Shown here one piece after another: positions 39,236-53,700 of a stretch of 64,000 nucleotides of DNA. The position numbers were made by a program, and so were the translations under genes. Source of the DNA: Luzula sylvatica. Lineage: Eukaryota > Streptophyta > Magnoliopsida > Poales > Juncaceae. The DNA lies in contig OX326957.1 of the NCBI GenBank assembly GCA_946800325.1, positions 56,274,977 to 56,338,976 of the forward strand, read 5' to 3'. A model generated the notes under the pieces. It made no database searches and was not told the origin of the DNA. It worked only from the letters and a program-made list of their open reading frames with translations. Positions within the stretch are counted from its first letter, which is position 1. The number at the start of each line of letters is the position of its first letter.

Positions 39236-39501
39236 TTTTGCATCGAAAAACAATCTTTCTTAGTGTTTGTGAAATTTGGTGAAAAGTTATGTAGTAAAAG
39301 ATACGACACAAATGATCTTAAAACACGTTATTTGAGCTGCTCAAAGCGTTAAAAGCTTGTTTTGAATCCAAAAACAGACTTTCTTAGTGTTTGCGAAATT
39401 TGGTGAAAAGTTATGTAGTAAAAGATACGATACAAATAATCTAAAAACACGTTATTTGAACTCCTCAAAGCGTTTCGATCATGTTTTGAATCGAAAAACA
39501 A

Positions 39502-40153
39502 ACTTTCTTAGTGTTTGTGAAATTTGGTGAAAAGTTATGTAGTAAAAGATACGATACAAATGATCTAAAAACACGTTATTTGAACTCTTCAAAGCGTTAA
39601 AATCTTGTTTTGAATCGAAAAACAAACTTTCTTAGTGTTTGTGAAATTTGGTGAAAAGTTATGTAGTAAAAGATACGATACAAATGATCTAAAAACACTT
39701 TATTTGAACTCCTCAAAGCGTTGGAGGAGTTCAAATAACATGTTTTTAGATCATTTGTATCGTATCTTTTACTACATAACTTTTCACCAAATTTCACAAA
39801 CACTAAGAAAGTTTGTTTTTCGATTCAAAACATGATTTCAACGCTTTGAGGAATTCAAATAACGTGTTTTTAGATCATTTGTATCGTATCTTTTACTTTA
39901 TAACTTTTCACCAAATTTCACAAACACTAAGAAAGTTTGTTCTTAGTGTTTGTGAAATTTGGTGAAAAGTTATGTAGTAAAAGGTACGATACAAATGATC
40001 TAAAAACACGTTATTTGAGCTCCTCAAAGCATTAAAATCTTGTTTTGAATCGAAAAACAAACTTTCTTAGTGTTTGTGAAATTTGGTGAAAAGTTATGTA
40101 GTAAAAGATACGATACAAATGATCTAAAAACACGTTATTTGAACTCCTGAAAA
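39502..40153. repeat. Double palindrome 4 (centres 39719 and 39936)
   Basis: This is the same two-centre arrangement after I4, with CACTTTATTTG in the left arm where the others have CACGTTATTTG, and CTTTATAAC in the central piece near 39895. The sequence AAACACTTTATTT shows another loss of the CpG at this position. Confidence 0.9.
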
Positions 40154-42519
40154 CGTTAAAATCTTGTTTTGAATCGAAAAACAAACTTTCTTAGTGTTTG
40201 TGAAATTTGGTGAAAAGTTATGTAGTAAATGATACGATACAAATGATCTAAAAACACGTTATTTGAACTCCTCAAAGCGTTAAGATCATGTTTTGAATCG
40301 AAAAACAAACTTTCTTAGTGTTTGTGAAATTTGGTGAAAAGTTATGTAGTAAAAGATACGATACAAATGATCTAAAAACACGTTATTTGAACTCCTCAAA
40401 GCGTTAAAATCTTGTTTTGAATCGAAAAACAAACTTTCTTAGTGTTTGTGAAATTTGGTGAAAAGTAATGTAGTAAAAGATACGATACAAATGATCTAAA
40501 AACACGTTATTTGAACTCCTGAAAACGTTAAAATCTTGTTTTGAATCGAAAAACAAACTTTCTTAGTGTTTGTGAAATTTGGTGAAAAGTTATGTAGTAA
40601 AAGATACGATACAAATAATCTTAAAACACGTTATTTGAACTCCTCAAAGCGTTAAAATCTTGTTTTGAATCGAAAAACAAAATTTCTTAGTGTTTGTAAA
40701 ATTTGGTGAAAAGTTATGTAGTAAAAGATACAATACAAATGATCTTAAAACACATTATTTGAACTCCTCAAAGCGTAAAAATCTTGTTTTGAATCGAAAA
40801 ACAAACTTTCTTAGTGTTTGTGAAATTTGGTGAAAAGTTATGTAGTAAAAGATACGATACAAATGATCTAAAAACACGTTATTTGAACTCCTCAAAGCGT
40901 TAAAATCTTGTTTTGAATCGAAAAACAAACTTTATTAGTGTTTGTGAAATTTGGTGAAAAGTTATGTAGTAAAAGATACGATACAAATGATCTAAAAACA
41001 CGTTATTTGAACTCCTGAAAACGTTAAAATGTTGTTTTGAATCGAAAAACAAACTTTCTTAGTGTTTGTGAAATTTGGTGAAAAGTTATGTAGTAAAAGA
41101 TACGATACAAATAATCTTAAAACACGTTATTTGAACTCCTCAAAGCGTTAAAATCTTGTTTTGAATCGAAAAACAAACTTTCTTAGTGTTTGTAAAATTT
41201 GGTGAAAAGTTATGTAGTAAAAGATACAATACAAATGATCTTAAAACACATTATTTGAACTCCTCAAAACGTAAAAATCTTGTTTTGAATCGAAAAACAA
41301 ACTTTCTTAGTGTTTGTGAAATTTGGTGAAAAGTTATGTAGTAAAAGATATGATACAAATGATCTAAAAACACGTTATTTGAACTCCTGAAAACGTTAAA
41401 ATCTTGTTTTGAATCGAAAAACAAACTTTCTTAGTGTTTGTGAAATTTGGTGAAAAGTTATGTATTAAAAGATACGATACAAATGATCTAAAAACACGTT
41501 ATTTGAACTCCTCAAAGCGTTAAAATCTTGTTTTGAATCGAAAAACAAACTTTCTTAGTGTTTGTGAAATTTGGTGAAAAATTATGTAGTAAAAGATATG
41601 ATAAAAATTATAAAAAAACACGTTATTTGAACTCCTCAAAGCGTTAAAATCTTGTTTTGAATCTAAAAACAAACTTTCATAGAGTTTGTGAAATTTGGTG
41701 AAAAGTTATATAGTAAAAGGTACGATACAAATGATCTAAAAATGCGTTATTTGAATCCCCAAAGCGTTAAAATCTTGTTTTGAATCGAAAAACAAAATTT
41801 CTTAGTGTTTGTGAAATTTGGTGAAAAGTTATGTTTTAAAAGATACGATACAAATGATCTAAAAACACGTTATTTGAACTCCTGAAAACGTTAAAATCTT
41901 GTTTTGAATCGAAAAACAAACTTTCTTAGTGTTTGTGAAATTTGGTGAAAAGTTATGTAGTAAAAGATACGATACAAATAATCTAAAAACACGTTATTTG
42001 AACTCCTCAAAGCGTTAAAATCTTGTTTTGAATCGAAAAACAAACTTTCTTAGTGTTTGTAAAATTTGGTGAAAAGTTATGTAGTAAAAGATACAATACA
42101 AATGATCTTAAAACACATTATTTGAACTCCTCAAAGCGTAAAAATCTTGTTTTGAATCGAAAAACAAACTTTCTTAGTGTTTGTGAAATTTGGTGAAAAG
42201 TTATGTAGTAAAAGATACGATACAAATAATCTAAAAACACGTTATTTGAACTCCTCAAAGCGTTAAAATCTTGTTTTGAATCGAAAAACAAACTTTCTTA
42301 GTGTTTGTAAAATTTGGTGAAAAGTTATGTAGTAAAAGATACCATACAAATGATCTTAAAACACATTATTTGAACTCCTCAAAACGTTAAAATCTTGTTT
42401 TGAATCGAAAAACAAACTTTCGTAGTGTTTGTAAAATTTGGTGAAAAGTTATGTAGTAAAAGATACGATACAAATGATCTAAAAACACGTTATTTGAACT
42501 CATGAAAGCGTTAAAATCA
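39940..42519 (+). repeat. + stretch between the fourth and fifth inversion modules
   Basis: Tandem + monomers, no gene. The variants GAAAAGTAATG (40461), AATAATCTTAAAACACG (near 40615 and 41110), AAAATGTTGTTTTG (near 41027) and AAAATTATAAAAAAACACG (near 41604) all recur 7439 bp downstream. The stretch ends in X before I5. Confidence 0.83.
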
Positions 42520-45500
42520 AAGAAAGTTTGTTTTTCGATTCAAAACAAGATTTTAACGCTTTGAAGAGTTCAAATAACGTGTTTTTAGATCGTTTGTATC
42601 GTATATTTTAATACATAAATTTTCCCCAAATTTCACAAACACTAAGAAAATTTGTTTTTCGATTAAAAACATGATTTTAACGCTTTGAGGAGTTCAAATA
42701 ACGTGTTTTTAGATCATTTGTATCGTATCTTTTACTACATAATTTTTCACCAAATTTCACAAGCACTAAGAAAGTTTGTTTTTCGATTCAAAACTAGATT
42801 TTAACGCTTTGAGGAGTTCAAATAACGTGTTTTTAGATCATTTGTATCGTATCTTTTTAATACATAACTTTTCACCAAATTTCACAAACACTAAGAAAGT
42901 TTGTTTTTCGATTCAAAACAAGATTTTAACGCTTTGAGGTGTTCAAATAACGTGTTTTTAGATCATTTGTATCGTATCTTTTACTACATAACTTTTCACC
43001 AAATTTCACCAACACTAAGAAAGTTTATTTTTCGATTCAAAACAAGATTTTAACGCTTTGAGGTGTTCAAATAACGTGTTTTTAGATCATTTGTATCGTA
43101 TCTTTTACTTCATAACTTTTCACCAAATTTCACAAACACTAAGAAAGTTTGTTTTTAGATTCAAAACAAGATTTTAACGCTTTGAGGAGTTCAAATAACG
43201 TGTTTTTAGATTATTTGTATCGTATCATTTACTACATATCTTTTTACCAAATTTCACAAACTCTATGAAAATTTGTTTTTCGATTCAAAACAAGATTTTA
43301 ACGCTTTGAGGAGTTCAAATAACGTGTTTTTAGATCATTTGTATCGTATCTTTTACTACATAACTTTTCACCAAATTTCTCAAACACTAAGAAAGATTGT
43401 TTTTCGATTACAAACATGATTTTAACGCTTTCATGAGTTCAAATAACGTGTTTTTAGATCATTTCTATCGTATCTTTTACTACATAACTTTTCACCAAAT
43501 TTTACAAACACTACGAAAGTTAGTTTTTCGATTCAAAACAAGATTTTAACGCTTTGAGGAGTTCAAATAATGTGTTTTAAGATCATTTGTATCGTATCTT
43601 TTACTACATAACTTTTCACCAAATTTTACAAACACTAAGAAAGTTTGTTTTTCGATTCAAAACAAGATTTTAACGCTTTGAGGAGTTCAAATAATGTGTT
43701 TTTAGATCATTTGTATCGTATCTTTTACTACATAACTTTTCACCAAATTTTACAGACACAAAGAAAGTTTGTTTTTCGATTCAAAACAAGATTTTAACGC
43801 TTTGAGGAGTTCAAATAACGTGTTTTTAGATCATTTGTATCGTATCTTTTACTACATAACTTTTCACCAAATTTCACAAACACTAAGAAAGTTTTTTTTT
43901 AGATTCAAAACAAGATTTTAACGTTTTCAGGAGTTCAAAAAACGTGTTTTTAGATCATTTGTATCGTATCTTTTACTACATAACTTTTCACCAAATTTCA
44001 CAAACACTAAGAAAGTTTGTTTTTCGATTCAAAACAAGATTTGAACGCTTTGAGGAGTTAAAATAACGTGTTTTTGGATCATTTGTATCGTACCTTTTAC
44101 TACATAACTTTTCACCAAATTTCACAAACTCTATGAAAGTTTGTTTTTAGATTCAAAACAAGATTTTAACGCTTTGAGGAGTTCAAATAATGTGTTTTTA
44201 GATCATTTGTATCGTATCCTTTACTACATAACTTTTTACCAAATTTCACAAACTCTATGTTTTGCATCGAAAAACAATCTTTCTTAGTGTTTGTGAAATT
44301 TGGTGAAAAGTTATGTAGTAAAAGATACGATACAAATGATCCAAAAACACGTTTTTTGAACTCCTGAAAACGTTAAAATCTTGTTTTGAATCGAAAAACA
44401 AACTTTCTTAGTGTTTGTGAAATTTGGTGAAAAGTTATGTAGTAAAAGATACGATACAAATGATCTAAAAACACGTTATTTGAACTCCTGAAAACGTTAA
44501 AATCTTGTTTTGAATCGAAAAACAAACTTTCTTAGTGTTTGTGAAATTTGGTGAAAAGTTATGTAGTAAATGATACGATACAAATGATCTAAAAACACGT
44601 TATTTGAACTCCTCAAAGCGTTAAGATCATGTTTTGAATCGAAAAACAAACTTTCTTAGTGTTTGTGAAATTTGGTGAAAAGTTATGTAGTAAAAGATAC
44701 GATACAAATGATCTAAAAACACGTTATTTGAACTCCTCAAAGCGTTAAAATCTTGTTTTGAATCGAAAAACAAACTTTCTTAGTGTTTGTGAAATTTGGT
44801 GAAAAGTTATGTAGTAAAAGATACGATACAAATGATCTAAAAACACGTTATTTGAACTCCTGAAAACGTTAAAATCTTGTTTTGAATCGAAAAACAAACT
44901 TTCTTAGTGTTTGTGAAATTTGGTGAAAAGTTATGTAGTAAAAGATACGATACAAATAATCTAAAAACACGTTATTTGAACTCCTCAAAGCGTTAAAATC
45001 TTGTTTTGAATCGAAAAACAAAATTTCTTAGTGTTTGTAAAATTTGGTGAAAAGTTATGTAGTAAAAGATACAATACAAATGATCTTAAAACACATTATT
45101 TGAACTCCTCAAAGCGTAAAAATCTTGTTTTGAATCGAAAAACAAACTTTCTTAGTGTTTGTGAAATTTGGTGAAAAGTTATGTAGTAAAAGATACGATA
45201 CAAATGATCTAAAAACACGTTATTTGAACTCCTCAAAGCGTTAAAATCTTGTTTTGAATCGAAAAACAAACTTTATTAGTGTTTGTGAAATTTGGTGAAA
45301 AGTTATGTAGTAAAAGATACGATACAAATGATCTAAAAACACGATATTTGAACTCCTGAAAACGTTAAAATCTTGTTTTGTATCGAAAAACAAACTTTCT
45401 TAGTGTTTGTGAAATTTGGTGAAAAGTTATGTAGTAAAAGATACGATACAAATAATCTAAAAACACGTTATTTGAACTCCTCAAAGCGTTAAAATCTTGT

Positions 45501-47557
45501 TTTGAATCGAAAAACAAACTTTCTTATTGTTTGTAAAATTTGGTGAAAAGTTATGTAGTAAAAGATACAATACAAATGATCTTAAAACACATTATTTGAA
45601 CTCCTCAAAGCGTAAAAATCTTGTTTTGAATCGAAAAACAAACTTTCTTAGTGTTTGTGAAATTTGGTGAAAAGTTATGTAGTAAAAGATATGATACAAA
45701 TGATCTAAAAACACGTTATTTGAACTCCTGAAAACGTTAAAATCTTGTTTTGAATCGAAAAACAAACTTTCTTAGTGTTTGTGAAATTTGGTGAAAAGTT
45801 ATGTATTAAAAGATACGATACAAATGATCTAAAAACACGTTATTTGAACTCCTCAAAGCGTTAAAATCTTGTTTTGAATCGAAAAACAAACTTTCTTAGT
45901 GTTTGTGAAATTTGGTGAAAAATTATGTAGTAAAAGATATGATAAAAATGATAAAAAACACGTTATTTGAACTCCTCAAAGCGTTAAAATCTTGTTTTGA
46001 ATCTAAAAACAAACTTTCATAGAGTTTGTGAAATTTGGTGAAAAGTTATATAGTAAAAGGTACGATACAAATGATCTAAAAATGCGTTATTTGAATCCCC
46101 AAAGCGTTAAAATCTTGTTTTGAATCGAAAAACAAAATTTCTTAGTGTTTGTGAAATTTGGTGAAAAGTTATGTTTTAAAAGATACGATACAAATGATCT
46201 AAAATCACGTTATTTGAACTCCTGAAAACGTTAAAATCTTGTTTTGAATCGAAAAACAAACTTTCTTAGTGTTTGTGAAATTTGGTGAAAAGTTATGTAG
46301 TAAAAGATACGATACAAATAATCTAAAAACACGTTATTTGAACTCCTCAAAGCGTTAAAATCTTGTTTTCAATCGAAAAACAAACTTTCTTAGTGTTTGT
46401 AAAATTTGGTGAAAAGTTATGTAGTAAAAGATACAATACAAATGATCTTAAAACACATTATTTGAACTCCTCAAAGCGTAAAAATCTTGTTTTGAATCGA
46501 AAAACAAACTTTCTTAGTGTTTGTGAAATTTGGTGAAAAGTTATGTAGTAAAAGATACGATACAAATGATCTAAAAACACGTTATTTGAACTCCTCAAAG
46601 CGTTAAAATCTTGTTTTGAATCGAAAAACAAACTTTCTTAGTGTTTGTGAAATTTGGTGAAAAGTTATGTAGTAAAAGATACGATACAAATGATCTAAAA
46701 ACACGTTATTTGAACTCCTGAAAACGTTAAAATCTTGTTTTGAATCGAAAAACAAACTTTCTTAGTGTTTGTGAAATTTGGTGAAAAGTTATGTAGTAAA
46801 AGATACGATACAAATAATCTAAAAATACGTTATTTGAACTCCTCAAAGCGTTAAAATCTTGTTTTGAATCGAAAAACAAACTTTCTTAGTGTTTGTAAAA
46901 TTTGGTGAAAAGTTATGTAGTAAAAGATACAATACAAATGATCTTAAAACACATTATTTGAACTCCTCAAAGCATAAAAATCTTGTTTTGAATCGAAAAA
47001 CAAACTTTCTTAGTGTTTGTGAAATTTGGTGAAAAGTTATGTAGTAAAAGATATGATACAAATGATCTAAAAACACGTTATTTGAACTCCTGAAAACGTT
47101 AAAATCTTGTTTTGAATCGAAAAACAAACTTTCTTAGTGTTTGTGAAATTTGGTGAAAAGTTATGTAGTAAAAGATACGATACAAATAATCTAAAAACAC
47201 GTTATTTGAACTCCTCAAAGCGTTAAAATCTTGTTTTGAATCGAAAAACAAAATTTCTTAGTGTTTGTAAAATTTGGTGAAAAGTTATGTAGTAAAAGAT
47301 ACAATACAAATGATCTTAAAACACATTATTTGAACTCCTCAAAGCGTAAAAATCTTGTTTTGAATCGAAAAACAAACTTTCTTAGTGTTTGTGAAATTTG
47401 GTGAAAAGTTATGTAGTAAAAGATACGATACAAATGATCTAAAAACACGTTATTTGAACTCCTCAAAGCGTTAAAATCTTGTTTTGAATCGAAAAACAAA
47501 CTTTATTAGTGTTTGTGAAATTTGGTGAAAAGTTATGTAGTAAAAGATACGATACAC
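40119..47557 (+). repeat. 7439-bp superunit, copy 1 (about 60 monomers)
   Basis: The spacing is fixed by GAAAAGTAATG (40460 and 47899), TAGTAAATGATACG (40223 and 47662) and the left edge of I5/I6 (AAAATC ending at 42518 and 49957). The left limit is near 40118/47557, where copy 2's flank has GATACACATG. The copy includes inverted block I5, which is not followed by a double palindrome. Confidence 0.83.
42520..44257 (-). repeat. Inverted block I5 (1738 bp)
   Basis: It has the usual left junction (AAAATC then AAAGAAAG) and right junction (AACTCT then ATGTTTTGC). It lacks the 102-bp monomer and the TTTCAGATTC monomer of I4. Private variants are TATCTTTTTAATAC near 42850, GATTACAAACATG near 43406 and TTTTACAGACAC near 43749. 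Confidence 0.92.
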
Positions 47558-49958
47558 ATGATCTAAAAACACGTTATTTGAACTCCTGAAAACGTTAAAA
47601 TCTTGTTTTGAATCGAAAAACAAACTTTCTTAGTGTTTGTGAAATTTGGTGAAAAGTTATGTAGTAAATGATACGATACAAATGATCTAAAAACACGTTA
47701 TTTGAACTCCTCAAAGCGTTAAGATCATGTTTTGAATCGAAAAACAAACTTTCTTAGTGTTTGTGAAATTTGGTGAAAAGTTATGTAGTAAAAGATACGA
47801 TACAAATGATCTAAAAACACGTTATTTGAACTCCTCAAAGCGTTAAAATCTTGTTTTGAATCGAAAAACAAACTTTCTTAGTGTTTGTGAAATTTGGTGA
47901 AAAGTAATGTAGTAAAAGATACGATACAAATGATCTAAAAACACGTTATTTGAACTCCTGAAAACGTTAAAATCTTGTTTTGAATCGAAAAACAAACTTT
48001 CTTAGTGTTTGTGAAATTTGGTGAAAAGTTATGTAGTAAAAGATACGATACAAATAATCTTAAAACACGTTATTTGAACTCCTCAAAGCGTTAAAATCTT
48101 GTTTTGAATCGAAAAACAAAATTTCTTAGTGTTTGTAAAATTTGGTGAAAAGTTATGTAGTAAAAGATACAATACAAATGATCTTAAAACACATTATTTG
48201 AACTCCTCAAAGCGTAAAAATCTTGTTTTGAATCGAAAAACAAACTTTCTTAGTGTTTGTGAAATTTGGTGAAAAGTTATGTAGTAAAAGATACGATACA
48301 AATGATCTAAAAACACGTTATTTGAACTCCTCAAAGCGTTAAAATCTTGTTTTGAATCGAAAAACAAACTTTATTAGTGTTTGTGAAATTTGGTGAAAAG
48401 TTATGTAGTAAAAGATACGATACAAATGATCTAAAAACACGTTATTTGAACTCCTGAAAACGTTAAAATGTTGTTTTGAATCGAAAAACAAACTTTCTTA
48501 GTGTTTGTGAAATTTGGTGAAAAGTTATGTAGTAAAAGATACGATACAAATAATCTTAAAACACGTTATTTGAACTCCTCAAAGCGTTAAAATCTTGTTT
48601 TGAATCGAAAAACAAACTTTCTTAGTGTTTGTAAAATTTGGTGAAAAGTTATGTAGTAAAAGATACAATACAAATGATCTTAAAACACATTATTTGAACT
48701 CCTCAAAACGTAAAAATCTTGTTTTGAATCGAAAAACAAACTTTCTTAGTGTTTGTGAAATTTGGTGAAAAGTTATGTAGTAAAAGATATGATACAAATG
48801 ATCTAAAAACACGTTATTTGAACTCCTGAAAACGTTAAAATCTTGTTTTGAATCGAAAAACAAACTTTCTTAGTGTTTGTGAAATTTGGTGAAAAGTTAT
48901 GTATTAAAAGATACGATACAAATGATCTAAAAACACGTTATTTGAACTCCTCAAAGCGTTAAAATCTTGTTTTGAATCGAAAAACAAACTTTCTTAGTGT
49001 TTGTGAAATTTGGTGAAAAATTATGTAGTAAAAGATATGATAAAAATTATAAAAAAACACGTTATTTGAACTCCTCAAAGCGTTAAAATCTTGTTTTGAA
49101 TCTAAAAACAAACTTTCATAGAGTTTGTGAAATTTGGTGAAAAGTTATATAGTAAAAGGTACGATACAAATGATCTAAAAATGCGTTATTTGAATCCCCA
49201 AAGCGTTAAAATCTTGTTTTGAATCGAAAAACAAAATTTCTTAGTGTTTGTGAAATTTGGTGAAAAGTTATGTTTTAAAAGATACGATACAAATGATCTA
49301 AAAACACGTTATTTGAACTCCTGAAAACGTTAAAATCTTGTTTTGAATCGAAAAACAAACTTTCTTAGTGTTTGTGAAATTTGGTGAAAAGTTATGTAGT
49401 AAAAGATACGATACAAATAATCTAAAAACACGTTATTTGAACTCCTCAAAGCGTTAAAATCTTGTTTTGAATCGAAAAACAAACTTTCTTAGTGTTTGTA
49501 AAATTTGGTGAAAAGTTATGTAGTAAAAGATACAATACAAATGATCTTAAAACACATTATTTGAACTCCTCAAAGCGTAAAAATCTTGTTTTGAATCGAA
49601 AAACAAACTTTCTTAGTGTTTGTGAAATTTGGTGAAAAGTTATGTAGTAAAAGATACGATACAAATAATCTAAAAACACGTTATTTGAACTCCTCAAAGC
49701 GTTAAAATCTTGTTTTGAATCGAAAAACAAACTTTCTTAGTGTTTGTAAAATTTGGTGAAAAGTTATGTAGTAAAAGATACCATACAAATGATCTTAAAA
49801 CACATTATTTGAACTCCTCAAAACGTTAAAATCTTGTTTTGAATCGAAAAACAAACTTTCGTAGTGTTTGTAAAATTTGGTGAAAAGTTATGTAGTAAAA
49901 GATACGATACAAATGATCTAAAAACACGTTATTTGAACTCATGAAAGCGTTAAAATCA
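44258..49958 (+). repeat. + stretch between I5 and I6, with recombinant start
   Basis: This is the longest + run in the inverted zone (5.7 kb), with no gene. It opens with one linker monomer (TTTTGCATCG, AACAATC) and then GATCCAAAAACACGTTTTTTG and CTGAAAACG. That combination is otherwise the reverse complement of monomers inside the inverted blocks (GTTTTCAGGAGTTCAAAA). The double palindrome is missing. The remainder is A, A', B, C, D, E, F, G and H cassettes. Confidence 0.82.
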
Positions 49959-52900
49959 AAGAAAGTTTGTTTTTCGATTCAAAACAAGATTTTAACGCTT
50001 TGAAGAGTTCAAATAACGTGTTTTTAGATCGTTTGTATCGTATATTTTAATACATAAATTTTCCCCAAATTTCACAAACACTAAGAAAATTTGTTTTTCG
50101 ATTAAAAACATGATTTTAACGCTTTGAGGAGTTCAAATAACGTGTTTTTAGATCATTTGTATCGTATCTTTTACTACATAATTTTTCACCAAATTTCACA
50201 AGCACTAAGAAAGTTTGTTTTTCGATTCAAAACTAGATTTTAACGCTTTGAGGAGTTCAAATAACGTGTTTTTAGATCATTTGTATCGTATCTTTTACTA
50301 CATAACTTTTCACCAAATTTCACCAACACTAAGAAAGTTTATTTTTCGATTCAAAACAAGATTTTAACGCTTTGAGGTGTTCAAATAACGTGTTTTTAGA
50401 TCATTTGTATCGTATCTTTTACTTCATAACTTTTCACCAAATTTCACAAACACTAAGAAAGTTTGTTTTTAGATTCAAAACAAGATTTTAACGCTTTGAG
50501 GAGTTCAAATAACGTGTTTTTAGATTATTTGTATCATATCATTTACTACATATCTTTTTACCAAATTTCACAAACTCTATGAAAATTTGTTTTTCGATTC
50601 AAAACAAGATTTTAACGCTTTGAGGAGTTCAAATAACGTGTTTTTAGATCATTTGTATCGTATCTTTTACTACATAACTTTTCACCAAATTTCTCAAACA
50701 CTAAGAAAGATTGTTTTTCGATTCAAAACATGATTTTAACGCTTTCATGAGTTCAAATAACGTGTTTTTAGATCATTTCTATCGTATCTTTTACTACATA
50801 ACTTTTCACCAAATTTTACAAACACTACGAAAGTTAGTTTTTCGATTCAAAACAAGATTTTAACGCTTTGAGGAGTTCAAATAATGTGTTTTAAGATCAT
50901 TTGTATCGTATCTTTTACTACATAACTTTTCACCAAATTTTACAAACACTAAGAAAGTTTGTTTTTCGATTCAAAACAAGATTTTAACGCTTTGAGGAGT
51001 TCAAATAATGTGTTTTTAGATCATTTGTATCGTATCTTTTACTACATAACTTTTCACCAAATTTTACAGACACAAAGAAAGTTTGTTTTTCGATTCAAAA
51101 CAAGATTTTAACGCTTTGAGGAGTTCAAATAACGTGTTTTTAGATCATTTGTATCGTATCTTTTACTACATAACTTTTCACCAAATTTCACAAACACTAA
51201 GAAAGTTTTTTTTTAGATTCAAAACAAGATTTTAACGTTTTCAGGAGTTCAAAAAACGTGTTTTTAGATCATTTGTATCGTATCTTTTACTACATAACTT
51301 TTCACCAAATTTCACAAACACTAAGAAAGTTTGTTTTTCGATTCAAAACAAGATTTGAACGCTTTGAGGAGTTAAAATAACGTGTTTTTGGATCATTTGT
51401 ATCGTACCTTTTACTACATAACTTTTCACCAAATTTCACAAACTCTATGAAAGTTTGTTTTTAGATTCAAAACAAGATTTTAACGCTTTGAGGAGTTCAA
51501 ATAATGTGTTTTTAGATCATTTGTATCGTATCCTTTACTACATAACTTTTTACCAAATTTCACAAACTCTATGTTTTGCATCGAAAAACAATCTTTCTTA
51601 GTGTTTGTGAAATTTGGTGAAAAGTTATGTAGTAAAAGATACGATACAAATGATCCAAAAACACGTTTTTTGAACTCCTGAAAACGTTAAAATCTTGTTT
51701 TGAATCGAAAAACAAACTTTCTTAGTGTTTGTGAAATTTGGTGAAAAGTTATGTAGTAAAAGATACGATACAAATGATCTAAAAACACGTTATTTGAACT
51801 CCTGAAAACGTTAAAATCTTGTTTTGAATCGAAAAACAAACTTTCTTAGTGTTTGTGAAATTTGGTGAAAAGTTATGTAGTAAATGATACGATACAAATG
51901 ATCTAAAAACACGTTATTTGAACTCCTCAAAGCGTTAAGATCATGTTTTGAATCGAAAAACAAACTTTCTTAGTGTTTGTGAAATTTGGTGAAAAGTTAT
52001 GTAGTAAAAGATACGATACAAATGATCTAAAAACACGTTATTTGAACTCCTCAAAGCGTTAAAATCTTGTTTTGAATCGAAAAACAAACTTTCTTAGTGT
52101 TTGTGAAATTTGGTGAAAAGTTATGTAGTAAAAGATACGATACAAATGATCTAAAAACACGTTATTTGAACTCCTGAAAACGTTAAAATCTTGTTTTGAA
52201 TCGAAAAACAAACTTTCTTAGTGTTTGTGAAATTTGGTGAAAAGTTATGTAGTAAAAGATACGATACAAATAATCTAAAAACACGTTATTTGAACTCCTC
52301 AAAGCGTTAAAATCTTGTTTTGAATCGAAAAACAAAATTTCTTAGTGTTTGTAAAATTTGGTGAAAAGTTATGTAGTAAAAGATACAATACAAATGATCT
52401 TAAAACACATTATTTGAACTCCTCAAAGCGTAAAAATCTTGTTTTGAATCGAAAAACAAACTTTCTTAGTGTTTGTGAAATTTGGTGAAAAGTTATGTAG
52501 TAAAAGATACGATACAAATGATCTAAAAACACGTTATTTGAACTCCTCAAAGCGTTAAAATCTTGTTTTGAATCGAAAAACAAACATTATTAGTGTTTGT
52601 GAAATTTGGTGAAAAGTTATGTAGTAAAAGATACGATACAAATGATCTAAAAACACGTTATTTGAACTCCTGAAAACGTTAAAATCTTGTTTTGTATCGA
52701 AAAACAAACTTTCTTAGTGTTTGTGAAATTTGGTGAAAAGTTATGTAGTAAAAGATACGATACAAATAATCTAAAAACACGTTATTTGAACTCCTCAAAG
52801 CGTTAAAATCTTGTTTTGAATCGAAAAACAAACTTTCTTATTGTTTGTAAAATTTGGTGAAAAGTTATGTAGTAAAAGATACAATACAAATGATCTTAAA

Positions 52901-53700
52901 ACACATTATTTGAACTCCTCAAAGCGTAAAAATCTTGTTTTGAATCGAAAAACAAACGTTCTTAGTGTTTGTGAAATTTGGTGAAAAGTTATGTAGTAAA
53001 AGATATGATACAAATGATCTAAAAACACGTTATTTGAACTCCTGAAAACGTTAAAATCTTGTTTTGAATCGAAAAACAAACTTTCTTAGTGTTTGTGAAA
53101 TTTGGTGAAAAGTTATGTATTAAAAGATACGATACAAATGATCTAAAAACACGTTATTTGAACTCCTCAAAGCGTTAAAATCTTGTTTTGAATCGAAAAA
53201 CAAACTTTCTTAGTGTTTGTGAAATTTGGTGAAAAATTATGTAGTAAAAGATATGATAAAAATGATAAAAAACACGTTATTTGAACTCCTCAAAGCGTTA
53301 AAATCTTGTTTTGAATCTAAAAACAAACTTTCATAGAGTTTGTGAAATTTGGTGAAAAGTTATATAGTAAAAGGTACGATACAAATGATCTAAAAATGCG
53401 TTATTTGAATCCCCAAAGCGTTAAAATCTTGTTTTGAATCGAAAAACAAAATTTCTTAGTGTTTGTGAAATTTGGTGAAAAGTTATGTTTTAAAAGATAC
53501 GATACAAATGATCTAAAAACACGTTATTTGAACTCCTGAAAACGTTAAAATCTTGTTTTGAATCGAAAAACAAACTTTCTTAGTGTTTGTGAAATTTGGT
53601 GAAAAGTTATGTAGTAAAAGATACGATACAAATAATCTAAAAACACGTTATTTGAACTCCTCAAAGCGTTAAAATCTTGTTTTGAATCGAAAAACAAACT
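47558..53700 (+). repeat. 7439-bp superunit, partial copy 2
   Basis: This follows copy 1 at +7439 until one monomer is missing inside I6 (near 50300), then at +7314. Matching markers include GATCCAAAAACACG (44339 and 51653) and TTTTGTATCG (near 45377 and 52691). Agreement fades after about 53500, where GGTGTAAACTTATG at 53722 instead matches 32338. Confidence 0.8.
49959..51573 (-). repeat. Inverted block I6 (1615 bp)
   Basis: This is the sister of I5, sharing TTTTACAGACAC (near 51061) and lacking the 102-bp monomer. It has lost one further monomer of about 125 bp near 50300: the TTTTAATAC monomer is fused to the one with CACCAACAC. That shortens the spacing to I5 from 7439 at the left junction to 7317 at the right. 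Confidence 0.92.
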
